64,000 nt of DNA from Luidia sarsii (GCA_949987565.1 OX465118.1:3996538-4060537), one strand, 5' to 3'; positions 46,295 through 56,456 are shown, counted from the first letter of the stretch. Translations and numbers: made by a program. The notes: generated by a model from the letters alone, not told the origin.

Positions 46295-46562
46295 CACCAT
46301 GCAGCTTTCTAATAATCCTTCTTTTGTGTTCAGTCTTTCACACTTCTCTCTTTGATCTTTTCCCCCTATTGTCACTAATCCCTACCCCACTCCTTGCCCT
46401 TCTCTTTGATCTTTCCCCCTCCTCTCACTAATCCCTACCCTACCCCTTCCCTTTGATCTCTCCCTACCAGCTTCACTCTTTGTCCTCTGTTTCTCATCCG
46501 TGTCCTATTCACTCTCTCCTCCTGCCTTCGTGTACATGTATCTGTTTTGTCCTTGTCACTCT

Positions 46563-46602
46563 GCCTTTGAGAAAGGTCCTGCTAGGATCGAAACGTCAGG
46601 CC
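46563..46602 (+). ncRNA. Hammerhead-ribozyme-like motif in the PLE tail (degenerate)
   Basis: TTTGAGAAAGGTCCTGCTAG followed by GATCGAAACGTC has a 6-bp stem (GGTCCT/AGGATC, one G-U pair) and the GAAAC box. The CUGAUGA box, however, is degenerate. PLEs are known to carry hammerhead motifs in their terminal repeats. Activity is doubtful. Confidence 0.35.
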
Positions 46603-46985
46603 CACTATATTTTAGATTTACTTTTTGGTAATTTTAGTCAGTAAGCAGTTTGCAACATTTTTGTATATCACCACAACATTATAGTTAGCACATGCAGATA
46701 CGTTTTGGTTTTTTGCAAGCATCTCAATTATTATCCACTTTTCAAATTTTAATAAACAATAAGAAGTATACCTGATGTTATCTGTTAATTCATTCCTTGA
46801 TACAGATGTATGTTTAACCACAGTCCCACGAGTCTAAGAGAGGCTATAGGCTAACCAGTGGTCATTTAACAAAATAGAGGGAGTCTTGTTTTACTTGTAT
46901 CACTAAATGGGGTTGTCAGTTTGTTGAATAAAATGTGAGTTTCACTATAAATACTTTACGTACAATGTTGTCTTGTTCTCTTTAG

Positions 46986-47091
46986 GTGAATGAGTCTGTC
47001 TTAACCAAAGCCTTGGGTGGCATAACTGATGATAGTAGTCTTCCTGAATACATGCGGAATAAAGCAGAGTTCTTCCTAAAAGATTATACAG
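46986..47091 (+). CDS. Unknown multi-exon gene, exon B
   Basis: A 106-bp exon after a good acceptor (TTCTCTTTAG), ending in phase 1 at a GTATAC donor. It reads VNESVLTKALGGITDDSSLP and continues to FFLKDYT. Joined to exon A it stays in phase 0; joined to exon C the split codon (G + CT) gives Ala. The two independent phase matches are the best evidence that the exons belong to one gene. No known domain is recognised. Confidence 0.68.
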
Positions 47092-47701
47092 GTATACATG
47101 TGTCCATTTTCGTGGTACATTTGGAAGTATTCCGAGTGTAATGTGCATTAGTCATCAACAAATTTGGTTCAGATGCTGTTGCATATCTATCCTATTACCC
47201 AAACAGGTAACTGACCCAAAATGTCACACACATGACCAGACGTCATCAAATAAATAAATACATAAAAACTACTGTGAGATAATATTCCTATCCAAGGTTT
47301 TCTTGCTCAATAAATTATACATGTAGTATAATGTATCCGTGTACATTCATCACAGAAATGATGATTCTAGCTCTTTAAAATTCACAGGCTTTGCAGGATG
47401 AAAATAAATTTTAAAGAAATGCTTCCATGTAATGTCACAAGTGACCAATCATATTTGACTTTTGACCATAAAATAACAAGAAAAACTGTTTGACCTCAAA
47501 AAACATCTCAGAATAACAATTCAAATTTTCAACTGATACAGTAGAAATTTCAAAAGTACAAATTAATATTCCTACCATACTCTCTGAAACAACATAGTAT
47601 CATTCCCCAATTTTTCATTATTTAGGTCACACATGAGACTAAAAATGGCCCAAACACAATAGAAATTTGTACAAAAGCTAAGTAGAAACATCATTATGAT
47701 T

Positions 47702-48000
47702 AAGTAGAAGGGTGATCAAAGTCATGCGATGTATCGCTGCTGGTAGCGAGTCTAGCGACACTTCGGTTGCTGAACTGCTAACCTTCATCCATGTCATCAG
47801 GCAACTGAAGAGTGTGCGCTGCGTCCGTATATATCCGCTTCGCCGAACGGATGCCACAGCGCACACTCTTCAGTTGCCTGATGAAGGTTAGCAGTTCAGC
47901 GACCGAAACGTCGCTACCAGCAATGACACATCACATGACTTTGATCACCCTTTTACTTACATGTATCTACACCACCGCGATGAACAACCCCTTCATTTCT
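47702..48000. mobile_element. 299-bp fold-back insertion with hammerhead-like arms
   Basis: The 12-bp direct repeat ATCATTATGATT flanks it (47690-47701 and 48001-48012). Inside, arms at 47,710-47,827 and 47,848-47,950 are imperfect inverted repeats (for example GGGTGATCAAAGTCATG and its complement at the outer ends). The right arm holds CTGATGA (47878-47884) and GAAAC (47905-47909), the two conserved hammerhead boxes, about 20 nt apart. In the left arm the second box is mutated. The pattern fits a non-autonomous, inverted PLE-type insertion. It ends nine bases before the exon C acceptor dinucleotide region. Confidence 0.7.
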
Positions 48001-48020
48001 ATCATTATGATTTTTCATAG

Positions 48021-48814
48021 CTCTATCCAATCTTGGGACAGCTTTGGCATTCATGAACCACTGTATAAACAAGAAAGGTGTGTTCACATCGGCTCAACGA
48101 CAGACCTCCTTGGAGAAGTTTTTCACAAAACAGGTGGAAAATATGGCAAGTATAACAGATGTTGTCGAGTGCAGGCGGACTGCTGCGATAATTAGTTCTC
48201 GTGTTTTCGAGGAATTGCTAAATGCCAACCTTGAGAAGAAGGACATTTCCTCTCAAGAAGAAATAGTAATATCTGAAGAAGAGACTGATATTATTAACTA
48301 CATTGGTGGCAGCATTATTAGGAAAGTTCGTCAAAGAGCAATCAACATGTCCAGTCCTGATGAACGACGAAAAGTAACTGAGTTGGTGAATGATATGGCA
48401 AGTCGTGATCCATCAATGACTCTCCAGCAGCAGGACATGATAGGCATTCTCAACCGTGGTGGACTGAGCAGACCTTGTCCAAACATGAAGTATGCTTTCT
48501 GCTTGATGGAGGCCATATTCCGCCGACTGTTCCCCATCAGTTCAACAACAATGAAAGAGGATGACTTCACCGGAGCCTGTCTGGAAGACGAACAGATTGT
48601 CTGTGGTTACTACGAATCTGTATGTGAAGTTGACTGTAGTGACAGACTGAAAGAGAAAGTCCTTAGAATTATCCTTAGCCTATTTTTTAAAGTAAGAACT
48701 CATCACAAATGCCGCAAGATAATTGATAAATATAAGTTAAAAAAAAACATGGCTGGTAAAGCAAAGAGTCTTCGAAAGACACTGAAGCGTACACATGAAG
48801 ATTGTGGGGAGTAA
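48021..48814 (+). CDS. Unknown multi-exon gene, exon C (main exon)
   Basis: About 264 codons from the acceptor TTTTTCATAG, reading ALSNLGTALAFMNHCINKKG through a charged middle to ILNRGGLSRPCPNMKYAFCL and a lysine-rich end. The segment YIGGSIIRKVRQ followed by NRGGLSRP resembles the C-terminal region of some THAP/P-element- or hAT-derived animal proteins (Y-x-G-x4-RK then RGGL), but the likeness is weak and no DDE catalytic residues are seen. The frame ends at TAA (48812-48814). A strong donor (GA|GTAAGT, after 48,810) overlaps the stop, so the exon may instead be spliced onward. The young gypsy element begins 436 bp downstream. The function is unknown. Confidence 0.65.
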
Positions 48815-49249
48815 GTACCGGTACATCTGTGGCACTTTCCTTCCTCTCTAGGTCAGTTCAGTTCACGTTCATATCAATCATTCGCTTGAAAAGTACAGGC
48901 ATATGCAGTGAGATTTTTGTTAAAGAAGTGGAAATAGCTTCACTAATTATCATTCTTTGGTTGCATTTCCAAGCTTATATCCATGAGGATTTACTGTATA
49001 AATAAGGAGTACCGGTAATGATTTTTTGCTTACCTTTTAAATGTGGTGAACTGGCTTGCAAACTATTTAGTGTGTTTTTGATAACGTCGTTTTTTAAGAG
49101 GACTTTGAGAAATGTCTATCTTTTCTCGGGTCCCAACTCTCTTGACACTGCCGCGTGGTTTCAATGCAATAGACAGGGAACGCTGCAGCCTGATGCGATT
49201 TTCTTGGTAACTAGAAGAAAATAAGCCATGGAAAAGAATTCTTTGATAT
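48815..49249. other. Short non-coding gap
   Basis: No gene is recognised between exon C and the LTR element. The 68-codon frame at 49,018-49,224 has no recognisable features. The stretch ends with ATAT (49,246-49,249), the target duplication of the gypsy element. Confidence 0.5.
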
Positions 49250-50712
49250 TGTGACAGCTCATTTACATATTGCCCTTGTATAGCGCCCTCGCTAGCCAGT
49301 GTATCCTGCTTAGTAGTAGCACACAGCCATTAGGTCATTCATTCAGCACACAACCAGAGTCCACTACAGTTCATCGACCAGCAAGTTTCAACTACTACAC
49401 GCACCTCATGACACTTCAATTTCCTCTAGGCTAGGGTGAGTGTCTTTTGTGTTATATTAGTTATTACTTATATTGTATTGTATCTTATTTTCCTTCAAAC
49501 TTTGTATTCCAGGAGATTGGTCAGGTTCTGGCAACCTTGCAGTTTAGTTTATGCCCTTGAGTGATGAGTATTGCTCAGCCTCTTTGTAACAGTCACTTTA
49601 GTTATTTTCCTTCCCTTTATGTAGTATGTAGATTCGTTCTTAATTCTAAAAATAAGCTTAATTTCTCTGACCTTGTTGTAAAGCAAGTTATCTTAATGAC
49701 TGGTTTCTAGGATTTTGAGTTTCCTGCTCGATCGGACGGTGTCTTGATTTTAGACAGATTATCTCTGATTTGTTGTATTTCTTGTGTTTTGGTTTACAGT
49801 ACATGTAGTTACAAAGTTCTAGACTGAGATTCTAACAGCCTCTGTTGCTCACTTTGATTTGTTTCATTGCCTGATTCTTGAATTCATATTTTAAATGTAC
49901 AAATTCACTGTTTCCTTTGGTCTGTATAAGTGTTCACAGTACAGCGAGTATACACTGTACATAACCTTAGAGCCTTAATCCCCTAACTTGCCGCATATGT
50001 AATGAGGTACACACACAATTCTTAGAAGCCACCATAGCACTGTGTAGAGAGACAGGAAGTGGGCTTGTGCCCTTGTCTTAGAACCCCTTGACCACAGCTG
50101 CTCATTGAAGTGTATAATTGGTCCTACATGTACTTGTGCAGTAGTAACTTTAGTAGACTTGCACATCAGTCTCAGCCCTCTTAGATTTCCTACAATTTGG
50201 TTCTATGGCACTTGAATCCCCTAAGTACTTCCATCTTGTGTATTAATTTCCCTCTGGTATCTATAATGTATTTGAATATTTGATTTGTCTTTTACTTGTC
50301 TTTTAGGATAAGTTACATTCTTAAGTTAGTTGTTTCACAGATCCTTAGGTTATGATGAGAGGACTGATTCAAGTCTATGGGTTTGCAGAGTCCATAGTGA
50401 CATGTTGATATCATTATAGTACATTTGCTTTAGTCTTTCCTATTTTTCTTGCAAGTTAAAGCATTCGCATGCCTTGCACTGACTCGTTAAGGATTCTGAC
50501 TTAACTTACGGTTAAAGGCAAATTGTATAATAGGGTTCAACTTATCTTTATTGATTGCATTATAGACTCTTCGACAATTATATTTATTTGGAATTCCTAT
50601 TTTGTATCTTTTCAGGGCTTTTTTTTGTTTGTTTAGCTATGCGTTGCCATTAAACGAACCACAGTCAGTTGAATGTACACCATCCTTGTCGGCTACATTT
50701 CTACCTGTCACA
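49250..50712 (+). repeat. 5' LTR of the young gypsy element
   Basis: 1,463 bp, TGTGACAGCTC to CTACCTGTCACA. It is unusually long for a Ty3/gypsy LTR and holds no real ORF. TGTGACAG at the start and CTGTCACA at the end form a perfect 8-bp terminal inverted repeat, the expected integrase recognition ends. A possible TATA element (TGTATAAGTG) lies near 49,924. Confidence 0.96.
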
Positions 50713-50714
50713 TT

Positions 50715-50731
50715 TGGCGTCGTAGACAGGA
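50715..50731 (+). promoter_or_regulatory. Primer-binding site of the young gypsy element
   Basis: TGGCGTCGTAGACAGGA, starting with the TGG expected opposite a tRNA CCA end, lies two bases after the 5' LTR. It is nearest to a tRNA-Ser 3' end by my recollection, with about three mismatches, so the primer identity is uncertain. Confidence 0.6.
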
Positions 50732-50867
50732 TGGTGTACAAAACTGCATCTGCCCCTAGTCGAGGATGAGGCACGATCATCAGTAGACAACCGGCCCTGA
50801 TCGACCCTGATGAGCTGCAGCTAACAGCAGACAACTGACCTGAGACGAGCAGCTACATTGGTCGAGG

Positions 50868-51896
50868 ATGGAGGGGATGGAGCAACTGCGGGCGGAGCTT
50901 GAGGCGATGAAGGCTGCTCTCCAGGCCGAGAAGGAGGAGCGGGAGAAGGCCACAAGCGCAGCAGGTGTCAGCTCTACTACCCCACCAATGCAGCAGGTCT
51001 ACATAGCAGCAGGCAGACGACTGGACCGCTTCAGGGGGAAGCCTGAGAAATCTGGTGATCCATCCGTCCAGGAGTGGGTCAGTGACGTCAAAGGTCAGTT
51101 GACTGCCCGACAGATCAGAGGGAATGACGGTGCAGCGTTCATCATCGACCATCTTGCTGGCAGAGCCAGGCAAGAGATCCTTGGCAGAGGTGACGCTGTG
51201 AAGGCTCCAGACGACATCTTCCGCGTACTGCTCAAGGTCTTTGGTGATGGCGAGACACTCCCCCAGATCCAGCAGAAGTTTTTCTCCTTCCGCCAAGGCC
51301 AAGGAGAAGATCTACTGAGCTTCTCCCTTGCGCTCATGGAATTGTTTAATTCCATGGCTCGCCTGGATGTCTCCTTCAATGCCACGAGAGACCAAACGCT
51401 GAAGGGAAGGTTTGCCGAGGCAGTTCATGACGAGGGCCTACAGAGAGAGCTGCGCCGCATGAACATTGATTCGCCAGAGCTGAGTTTCTTTGATGCTAGA
51501 GACCGTGCCATCGAGTGGCTCGGCACCAGCCGTGTCAAAACCCAGAAAGCGGTAGTTGTACAGGAGGTCAAGGCAGAAGACGGGGCACAAGGCATAAAGG
51601 CTCTTCTTGAGAAGCAGGGTGAACAGCTGCAGCAGCAGCAGCAGCAGATTGAGGCACTCCTACAGGCGATGCAGCGACCTGCTCGACGTTGGAGTCAAGG
51701 TCCCAGACGCTGCTACAATTGCCAGTCCACGGGTCATCTCAAGCGAGACTGCCCCAATCCTCCGTCATCCATGCCGCCTGGAGGAATGAGTCAGAGTACC
51801 AGGGACACCCAGCAGTCCCCAGTACGACATGGCGTCCCCCAGCAGTCCCCGATACAGCAGTTCACCCCCCAGCAGCCTGGCCCTCAGTTAAACTAG
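50868..51896 (+). CDS. Gag of the young gypsy element
   Basis: A 342-residue structural protein that would assemble the particle. The N-terminus (residues 1-30) is a Glu/Ala/Lys-rich helix, likely coiled coil. Residues ~45-225 fit the retrotransposon gag capsid fold (VQEWVSDVKGQLTARQ, FIIDHLAGRARQEIL, FFSFRQGQGEDLLSFSLALM). A polyglutamine stretch is near residue 255. One CCHC zinc knuckle, CYNCQSTGHLKRDC, has ligands at C282, C285, H290 and C295, followed by a Pro/Gln-rich tail. The start is the first Met after the leader; a second Met (residue 4) is possible. The last 208 nt overlap pol, which is in the -1 frame, so Pol is expected as a frameshift fusion. I do not see a textbook slippery heptamer in the overlap; the C-runs near 51,838-51,880 are the nearest candidates. 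Confidence 0.95.
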   Translation: MEGMEQLRAELEAMKAALQAEKEEREKATSAAGVSSTTPPMQQVYIAAGRRLDRFRGKPEKSGDPSVQEWVSDVKGQLTARQIRGNDGAAFIIDHLAGRARQEILGRGDAVKAPDDIFRVLLKVFGDGETLPQIQQKFFSFRQGQGEDLLSFSLALMELFNSMARLDVSFNATRDQTLKGRFAEAVHDEGLQRELRRMNIDSPELSFFDARDRAIEWLGTSRVKTQKAVVVQEVKAEDGAQGIKALLEKQGEQLQQQQQQIEALLQAMQRPARRWSQGPRRCYNCQSTGHLKRDCPNPPSSMPPGGMSQSTRDTQQSPVRHGVPQQSPIQQFTPQQPGPQLN

Positions 51897-54800
51897 ACCG
51901 GCCTGTCATTGAGAGCCACACGGCAGGCCCACAAGAACCAGTTAACGGCGGCTCAATCTACAGGAGAGCGGTAGGGCAGTGTCCAGAATCTGTCATCCAG
52001 CTTGGTGCATCAGAGGTGCGTTGTCTACTTGACACGGGAGCGCAAGTTTCAACGATTACTGAATCTTTCTTCAGAGAGCATTTTCCTGAGACAGATTTAG
52101 TAGATGTGACTGCGTTCATCAGCATATCCGGTGCTCAAGGTCTGGCTGTTCCCTACCTCGGCTTTGTTGAATTGCCACTAACAGCGCTGGGCCACTCTTT
52201 CGTCAACATGAGGTTCCTGGTAGTTAAGGACCCCACGGGCACATCAATTGCAGAGAGGAAGAAGAGAGTACCTGGAGTGATTGGGTCAAACATCTTCAGG
52301 GATGTCCGAGAGAGGTTACGGCAAGATGCTAGAGGACAAGACTACCTGAAGATGCTGAACAGTCGGAGTGATGGACCTGAATGGGCACATGTACTTGCTC
52401 TCTACGAGGAAGTGCGAGGTGGCACTGTACATCAGCCAGATGTTGCAGGTAAAGTCCGAACAGTGGGTTCCAAGCCCATCCTAATCCCCGCCAACTCTCT
52501 CTTCATGATGGAATGTTCCGTGAAACCTGCTGCGAGAGACACGACTTACGAGGCCATTATAGAACAGCTAGATGTTGACGCGACCCACGTACCTAATGGT
52601 TTAGCTGTAGCTCCTGTTCTAGTCTCCGTCGGTAGCAGTGGTAGAATACCAATACAAGTCGCCAACTTCACAAATGATGACCTCTATTTACCCCCAAGAA
52701 CCCCAGTAGCCACAGTGAGCAGTGCGGATGCAGAACACCACTGCAGAGCTGTTGAAGCCACTTGGCAGGAAATGCAGGCAGGGGAAGCTAGACATGACAG
52801 CGCTGACGAAGCCCAGAGTCTGATGTCACGTATGAAAGTTGGTGCTGGGATAAGTGCCGACCAGCAACATCAGCTCCACCAACTAATTGCCAGCTATGTC
52901 AACACATTCAGCAAGGATGAAGATGACATCGGACTTTGTGACAAAGTATCACATGCCATCCACACCTCTGACGATGTCCCAGTTCGAGTACCGCACCGGC
53001 GTATACCGCCTCATCAGTGGACAGAAGTTCGAGAGTACCTGCAGAAATCTCTGGAGAGGGGCGTGATCAGGGAGTCGTCCAGTCCATACGCTTCACCAGT
53101 CGTGCTTGTGAGGAAGCGAGATGGAAAGCTGAGGCTTTGTGTTGATTACAGAGCCCTTAATGCCAAGACCCACAGAGATGCCTATCCACTTCCCCGCATC
53201 GATGAAGCCCTCGATGCACTTGGTGGAGCAAAGTTCTTCTGCAGCTTAGATCTCGCCCACGGCTTCCATCAAATCCCTGTTGCTGCAAAAGATGTTGAGA
53301 AGACAGCGTTCCGAGTGGGGACTGGAGGTCTGTACGAGTTTACCCGTATGCCCTTCGGTCTTTGCAATGCTCCAGCCACATTCATGCGTTTGATGGACAA
53401 AGCATTCGGTGACAAAAACTTCCAGTCTCTCATCGTCTACTTAGATGACATCTTAGTCTTCGGCCGTACATTCAATGAGACGCTTGAGCGACTACAGCTA
53501 GTGCTGGACCGCCTCACTGAATTTGGGCTGAAGGTTAAACCACAGAAGTGCAACCTGTTCACGGAACAACTGAAGTACTTGGGCCATTCTATATCTGATG
53601 GAGGGATATCTCCAGACCCTGAGAAGATCAGCGCAGTGAGAGAATGGAGAAAACCTGCCACAGAACGTGAACTACGAGGGTTTCTCGGTCTAGCTGGGTA
53701 CTACCGCCGTTTCGTACCTGGGTTTGCTAAAGTTGCGGCCCCACTCCACACCCTCTTAGGAGGACCAGGGAAGAAGAAGCACAGAAAGGTCAGTCCCGCC
53801 AAACCCATTTCAGATGCATGGGATGAGGCTTGCGACAAGTCATTCAGTGACTTGAAGCAACTTCTGACGACTGCTCCTCTCCTGGGCTACCCTGACTTCA
53901 CCCGCCAATTCATCCTGGAGGTTGATGCTAGCTACCAAGGCCTGGGTGCCGTATTGTCCCAACGACAAGAACAAGGCTTGGTAGTCCTGGGTTATGCCAG
54001 TAGAGGCCTGAGAGAAAACGAGAAGAACATGCAGAACTACAGCAGCATGAAGCTGGAACTCTTAGCATTGCACTGGGCAATCACGGTGAAGTTCAGGGAT
54101 ATCCTGCTTGGTGCAAACTTTGTTGTTTACACCGATAACAACCCCCTCAGCTATCTTCAGACGAACACGAAGTTGGCAGCAACCGCGACAAGATGGGCTG
54201 GAGAGTTGGAACAATTCCAGTTCAGTATCAAGTATAGGCCAGGGAGATGTAACGGCAACGCTGATGCCCTCAGCAGGAAGACCGAGCACGACAGTGAACC
54301 ACATACAGTGCGGTTCGAGGCGACAACAGCTGACACTGCACGCCCAACACTCACTTCGACTCATGTCCCTAACATTCTGAGGGGGCACATCAGAGATACA
54401 CTGGAAGAGGCAGGATTAGACGAGGTCCGTGCCAGGCAAACTGTGACTGCACCCAAGGCAACTGCAGCGCTGCCATCCATCCGTACTGAAGACCTTGCTG
54501 CACTCCAAAGAGCCGATGAATATATCGGGCCAGTCTGGCGCTACTGGGACAGTCAGCGCAGACCAACCACAGCACAAGTCCTGAGGGAGTCTAGGCAGAC
54601 CCGGAAGCTGCTGAAGTTCTGGGATGCATTGGAGGTGTGGAATGACGTCTTGTACAAGAAGAGGATCGACGCAGGCCAGGAGTGTCATCAACTACTCCTA
54701 CCTTTGCCACTGAAAGGTAAAGTCCTTGATGCACTTCATGACCAAATTGGACACCAAGGCGTGGAGAGGACAACCAAGCTGGCCCAAAGCAGATGTTACT

Positions 54801-56377
54801 GGCCTGGGATGATCACCGACATCGAGGCTCACTGCCGGAACTGTCAGAGGTGCATGCTAGCCAAGGCTGGGAAGAAGCTCCATCCAACCATGGGTTCCTT
54901 AATCGCCAGGAAACCTCTTGAAGTTCTGGCCATGGATTTCACTGTTCTCGAACCAGGCACAAACAATGTGGAGAACGTTCTGGTCCTCACTGATGTATTC
55001 ACAAAGTTCACCCAGGCCATACCACTCAGAGATCAGAAGGCGAGAACGGTGGCCCGTTGTCTGGTAAAAGACTGGTTTGTCCGTTTTGGAGTACCCCGCA
55101 GACTCCACAGTGACCAGGGTAGAAACTTTGAGGGACAGGTCATCAGGGAGCTGTGTGAGATGTACGGCATCACCAAAAGCCGGACAACACCATATCATCC
55201 GGAAGGAAATGGACAATGCGAGCGATTTAATCGCACAATGCATGATCGCTTACGCACCTTGCCTCCAGACCAGAAGCGTAGATGGCCGGAACACCTGCCA
55301 GAGCTCATCTACGCATACAATGCCACACCCCACTCATCTACGGGCTACTCTCCGCACTACCTCTTCTTCGGACGGGAGCCAAGGCTTCCTGTGGACCACC
55401 TTCTGGGGTTTAGGAGAGAGGCAGGTGAAGACCCAGAGATTGACAGGTGGATTGCAGACCACCATGCTCGGATGAAACAGGCATTTGAGCAAGCATTGAG
55501 CACAACCGAGAAAGAGGCCTTAAGACGACAGCAGAGACACAATGAGACGGCACGACAAGAGGATCTCCGCCTTGGTGCCAGGGTCTTTCTTCGAAACCGT
55601 AACATCAAGGGCAGAAACAAGATACAAGACGTGTGGGACAATCAGCCTTACAAAGTGGTAAGAAGGCCAGACCCAACAGGGCATGTATACATCGTTGCTC
55701 CCCTTGACAGTGACGGAAAGGAAAAGACCCTCAACCGACGAGACCTCCTTGACAGCAGAACCTTGGTGCTTGACAACGGTGTGCTACCAGTCGCTAGACG
55801 TCATCCTCCTGATGATTCAGGGGCCGACAACGACGAGGCAGACAGTGACGGGGCCGTCGATGAGGAGACGGATGATGAGCTCATCCTCCTTGAGAGTGGA
55901 CCCTCTGCTTTTCACAAAGCAGGGGAGGATCTCGAGACTACAGGAGTGCCGTCTGGCCAGCCAGACCCAGAGAGAAGTCCTGCTTCATACACAGCAGGGG
56001 AGCCCAACCTCAATGACCAAGCCCCTCCATTGTCCGAGCCAGAGAGAAGTCCCCCAGCTCTACACAAAGCAGGGGAGCCCCTCCTTGGTGACCAAGCCCC
56101 TCCATCATCCACGGTTCTAGCCGAACCAGACCGTCTCTCGTCGCCCACTCCCAAAGATGATGATATTCTACTCGAGGAGACGAAGCAGTTGCGCCACAAC
56201 AGCCGTGCTGGAGCAGGACAACATTCTAATATCCATCACCTGCCGAAGTCTGCCCTGCAATCTGAGACTCCAGTGATGCCTGTCCGAGCTCATGCAGTTG
56301 ATCCCCAAGTACTGGCAGACATCAGTCGAACGCAGTTGTTACTTGCACAGATGTTGGCCGGAGTCCAGCCGAGATGA
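51689..56377 (+). CDS. Pol polyprotein of the young gypsy element (PR-RT-RNase H-IN)
   Basis: An uninterrupted frame of 1,562 codons; the Met at 51,689 is only the first in frame, and expression is probably by -1 frameshift from gag. Domains: aspartic protease with DTGA at 115-118; reverse transcriptase (about 470-640) with LRLCVDYRALN, FCSLDLAHGFHQIP and the active site YLDD at 584-587; RNase H beginning at EVDAS (D746) and including YTDNNPL; integrase with the zinc motif starting HDQIGH at 1017 and ending CRNCQRC, and a DD35E core (D1083, D1142, E1178). A GPY/F-like segment (VWDNQPYKVVRRPDPTGHVY) follows. After about residue 1375 comes an acidic, Pro/Ser-rich tail of nearly 190 residues with imperfect repeats of ERSP...AGEP...DQAPP, unusual for gypsy Pol. 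There is no envelope ORF. The clade is not assigned. Confidence 0.97.
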   Translation: MESRSQTLLQLPVHGSSQARLPQSSVIHAAWRNESEYQGHPAVPSTTWRPPAVPDTAVHPPAAWPSVKLDRPVIESHTAGPQEPVNGGSIYRRAVGQCPESVIQLGASEVRCLLDTGAQVSTITESFFREHFPETDLVDVTAFISISGAQGLAVPYLGFVELPLTALGHSFVNMRFLVVKDPTGTSIAERKKRVPGVIGSNIFRDVRERLRQDARGQDYLKMLNSRSDGPEWAHVLALYEEVRGGTVHQPDVAGKVRTVGSKPILIPANSLFMMECSVKPAARDTTYEAIIEQLDVDATHVPNGLAVAPVLVSVGSSGRIPIQVANFTNDDLYLPPRTPVATVSSADAEHHCRAVEATWQEMQAGEARHDSADEAQSLMSRMKVGAGISADQQHQLHQLIASYVNTFSKDEDDIGLCDKVSHAIHTSDDVPVRVPHRRIPPHQWTEVREYLQKSLERGVIRESSSPYASPVVLVRKRDGKLRLCVDYRALNAKTHRDAYPLPRIDEALDALGGAKFFCSLDLAHGFHQIPVAAKDVEKTAFRVGTGGLYEFTRMPFGLCNAPATFMRLMDKAFGDKNFQSLIVYLDDILVFGRTFNETLERLQLVLDRLTEFGLKVKPQKCNLFTEQLKYLGHSISDGGISPDPEKISAVREWRKPATERELRGFLGLAGYYRRFVPGFAKVAAPLHTLLGGPGKKKHRKVSPAKPISDAWDEACDKSFSDLKQLLTTAPLLGYPDFTRQFILEVDASYQGLGAVLSQRQEQGLVVLGYASRGLRENEKNMQNYSSMKLELLALHWAITVKFRDILLGANFVVYTDNNPLSYLQTNTKLAATATRWAGELEQFQFSIKYRPGRCNGNADALSRKTEHDSEPHTVRFEATTADTARPTLTSTHVPNILRGHIRDTLEEAGLDEVRARQTVTAPKATAALPSIRTEDLAALQRADEYIGPVWRYWDSQRRPTTAQVLRESRQTRKLLKFWDALEVWNDVLYKKRIDAGQECHQLLLPLPLKGKVLDALHDQIGHQGVERTTKLAQSRCYWPGMITDIEAHCRNCQRCMLAKAGKKLHPTMGSLIARKPLEVLAMDFTVLEPGTNNVENVLVLTDVFTKFTQAIPLRDQKARTVARCLVKDWFVRFGVPRRLHSDQGRNFEGQVIRELCEMYGITKSRTTPYHPEGNGQCERFNRTMHDRLRTLPPDQKRRWPEHLPELIYAYNATPHSSTGYSPHYLFFGREPRLPVDHLLGFRREAGEDPEIDRWIADHHARMKQAFEQALSTTEKEALRRQQRHNETARQEDLRLGARVFLRNRNIKGRNKIQDVWDNQPYKVVRRPDPTGHVYIVAPLDSDGKEKTLNRRDLLDSRTLVLDNGVLPVARRHPPDDSGADNDEADSDGAVDEETDDELILLESGPSAFHKAGEDLETTGVPSGQPDPERSPASYTAGEPNLNDQAPPLSEPERSPPALHKAGEPLLGDQAPPSSTVLAEPDRLSSPTPKDDDILLEETKQLRHNSRAGAGQHSNIHHLPKSALQSETPVMPVRAHAVDPQVLADISRTQLLLAQMLAGVQPR

Positions 56378-56442
56378 CTACCTTGTAATTAGTATCATTT
56401 TTCTTGTTGTTTATGTAGTTTGGTTGTCGAGACGCCAACCTT

Positions 56443-56456
56443 TAAGCAGGGGAGTA
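56443..56456 (+). promoter_or_regulatory. Polypurine tract of the young gypsy element
   Basis: AAGCAGGGGAGTA, a purine-rich run ending at the 3' LTR start. It is the expected primer for plus-strand cDNA. Confidence 0.8.

Larger units (their letters stand above)
45719..46629 (+). mobile_element. 5'-truncated Penelope-like element
   Basis: A 911-bp fragment holding only the endonuclease part of the single PLE ORF plus its 3' tail. AATTTTA at 45,712-45,718 and 46,630-46,636 is a candidate target duplication. No reverse transcriptase is present, so it is a dead 5'-truncated copy, as is common for PLEs. Confidence 0.72.

Noticed and set aside
45673..46640. Exon A continuing to a GTAAGC donor after the PLE (46,636)
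   Set aside because: Reading through the site without the insertion to that donor would join exon B in a phase that gives an immediate stop, while the GTTAGT donor at 45,673 keeps the frame.
49975..50166. 63-codon minus-strand frame, repeated at 57,182-57,373
   Set aside because: It lies in the gypsy LTR and is duplicated only because the LTR is; there is no evidence of coding.
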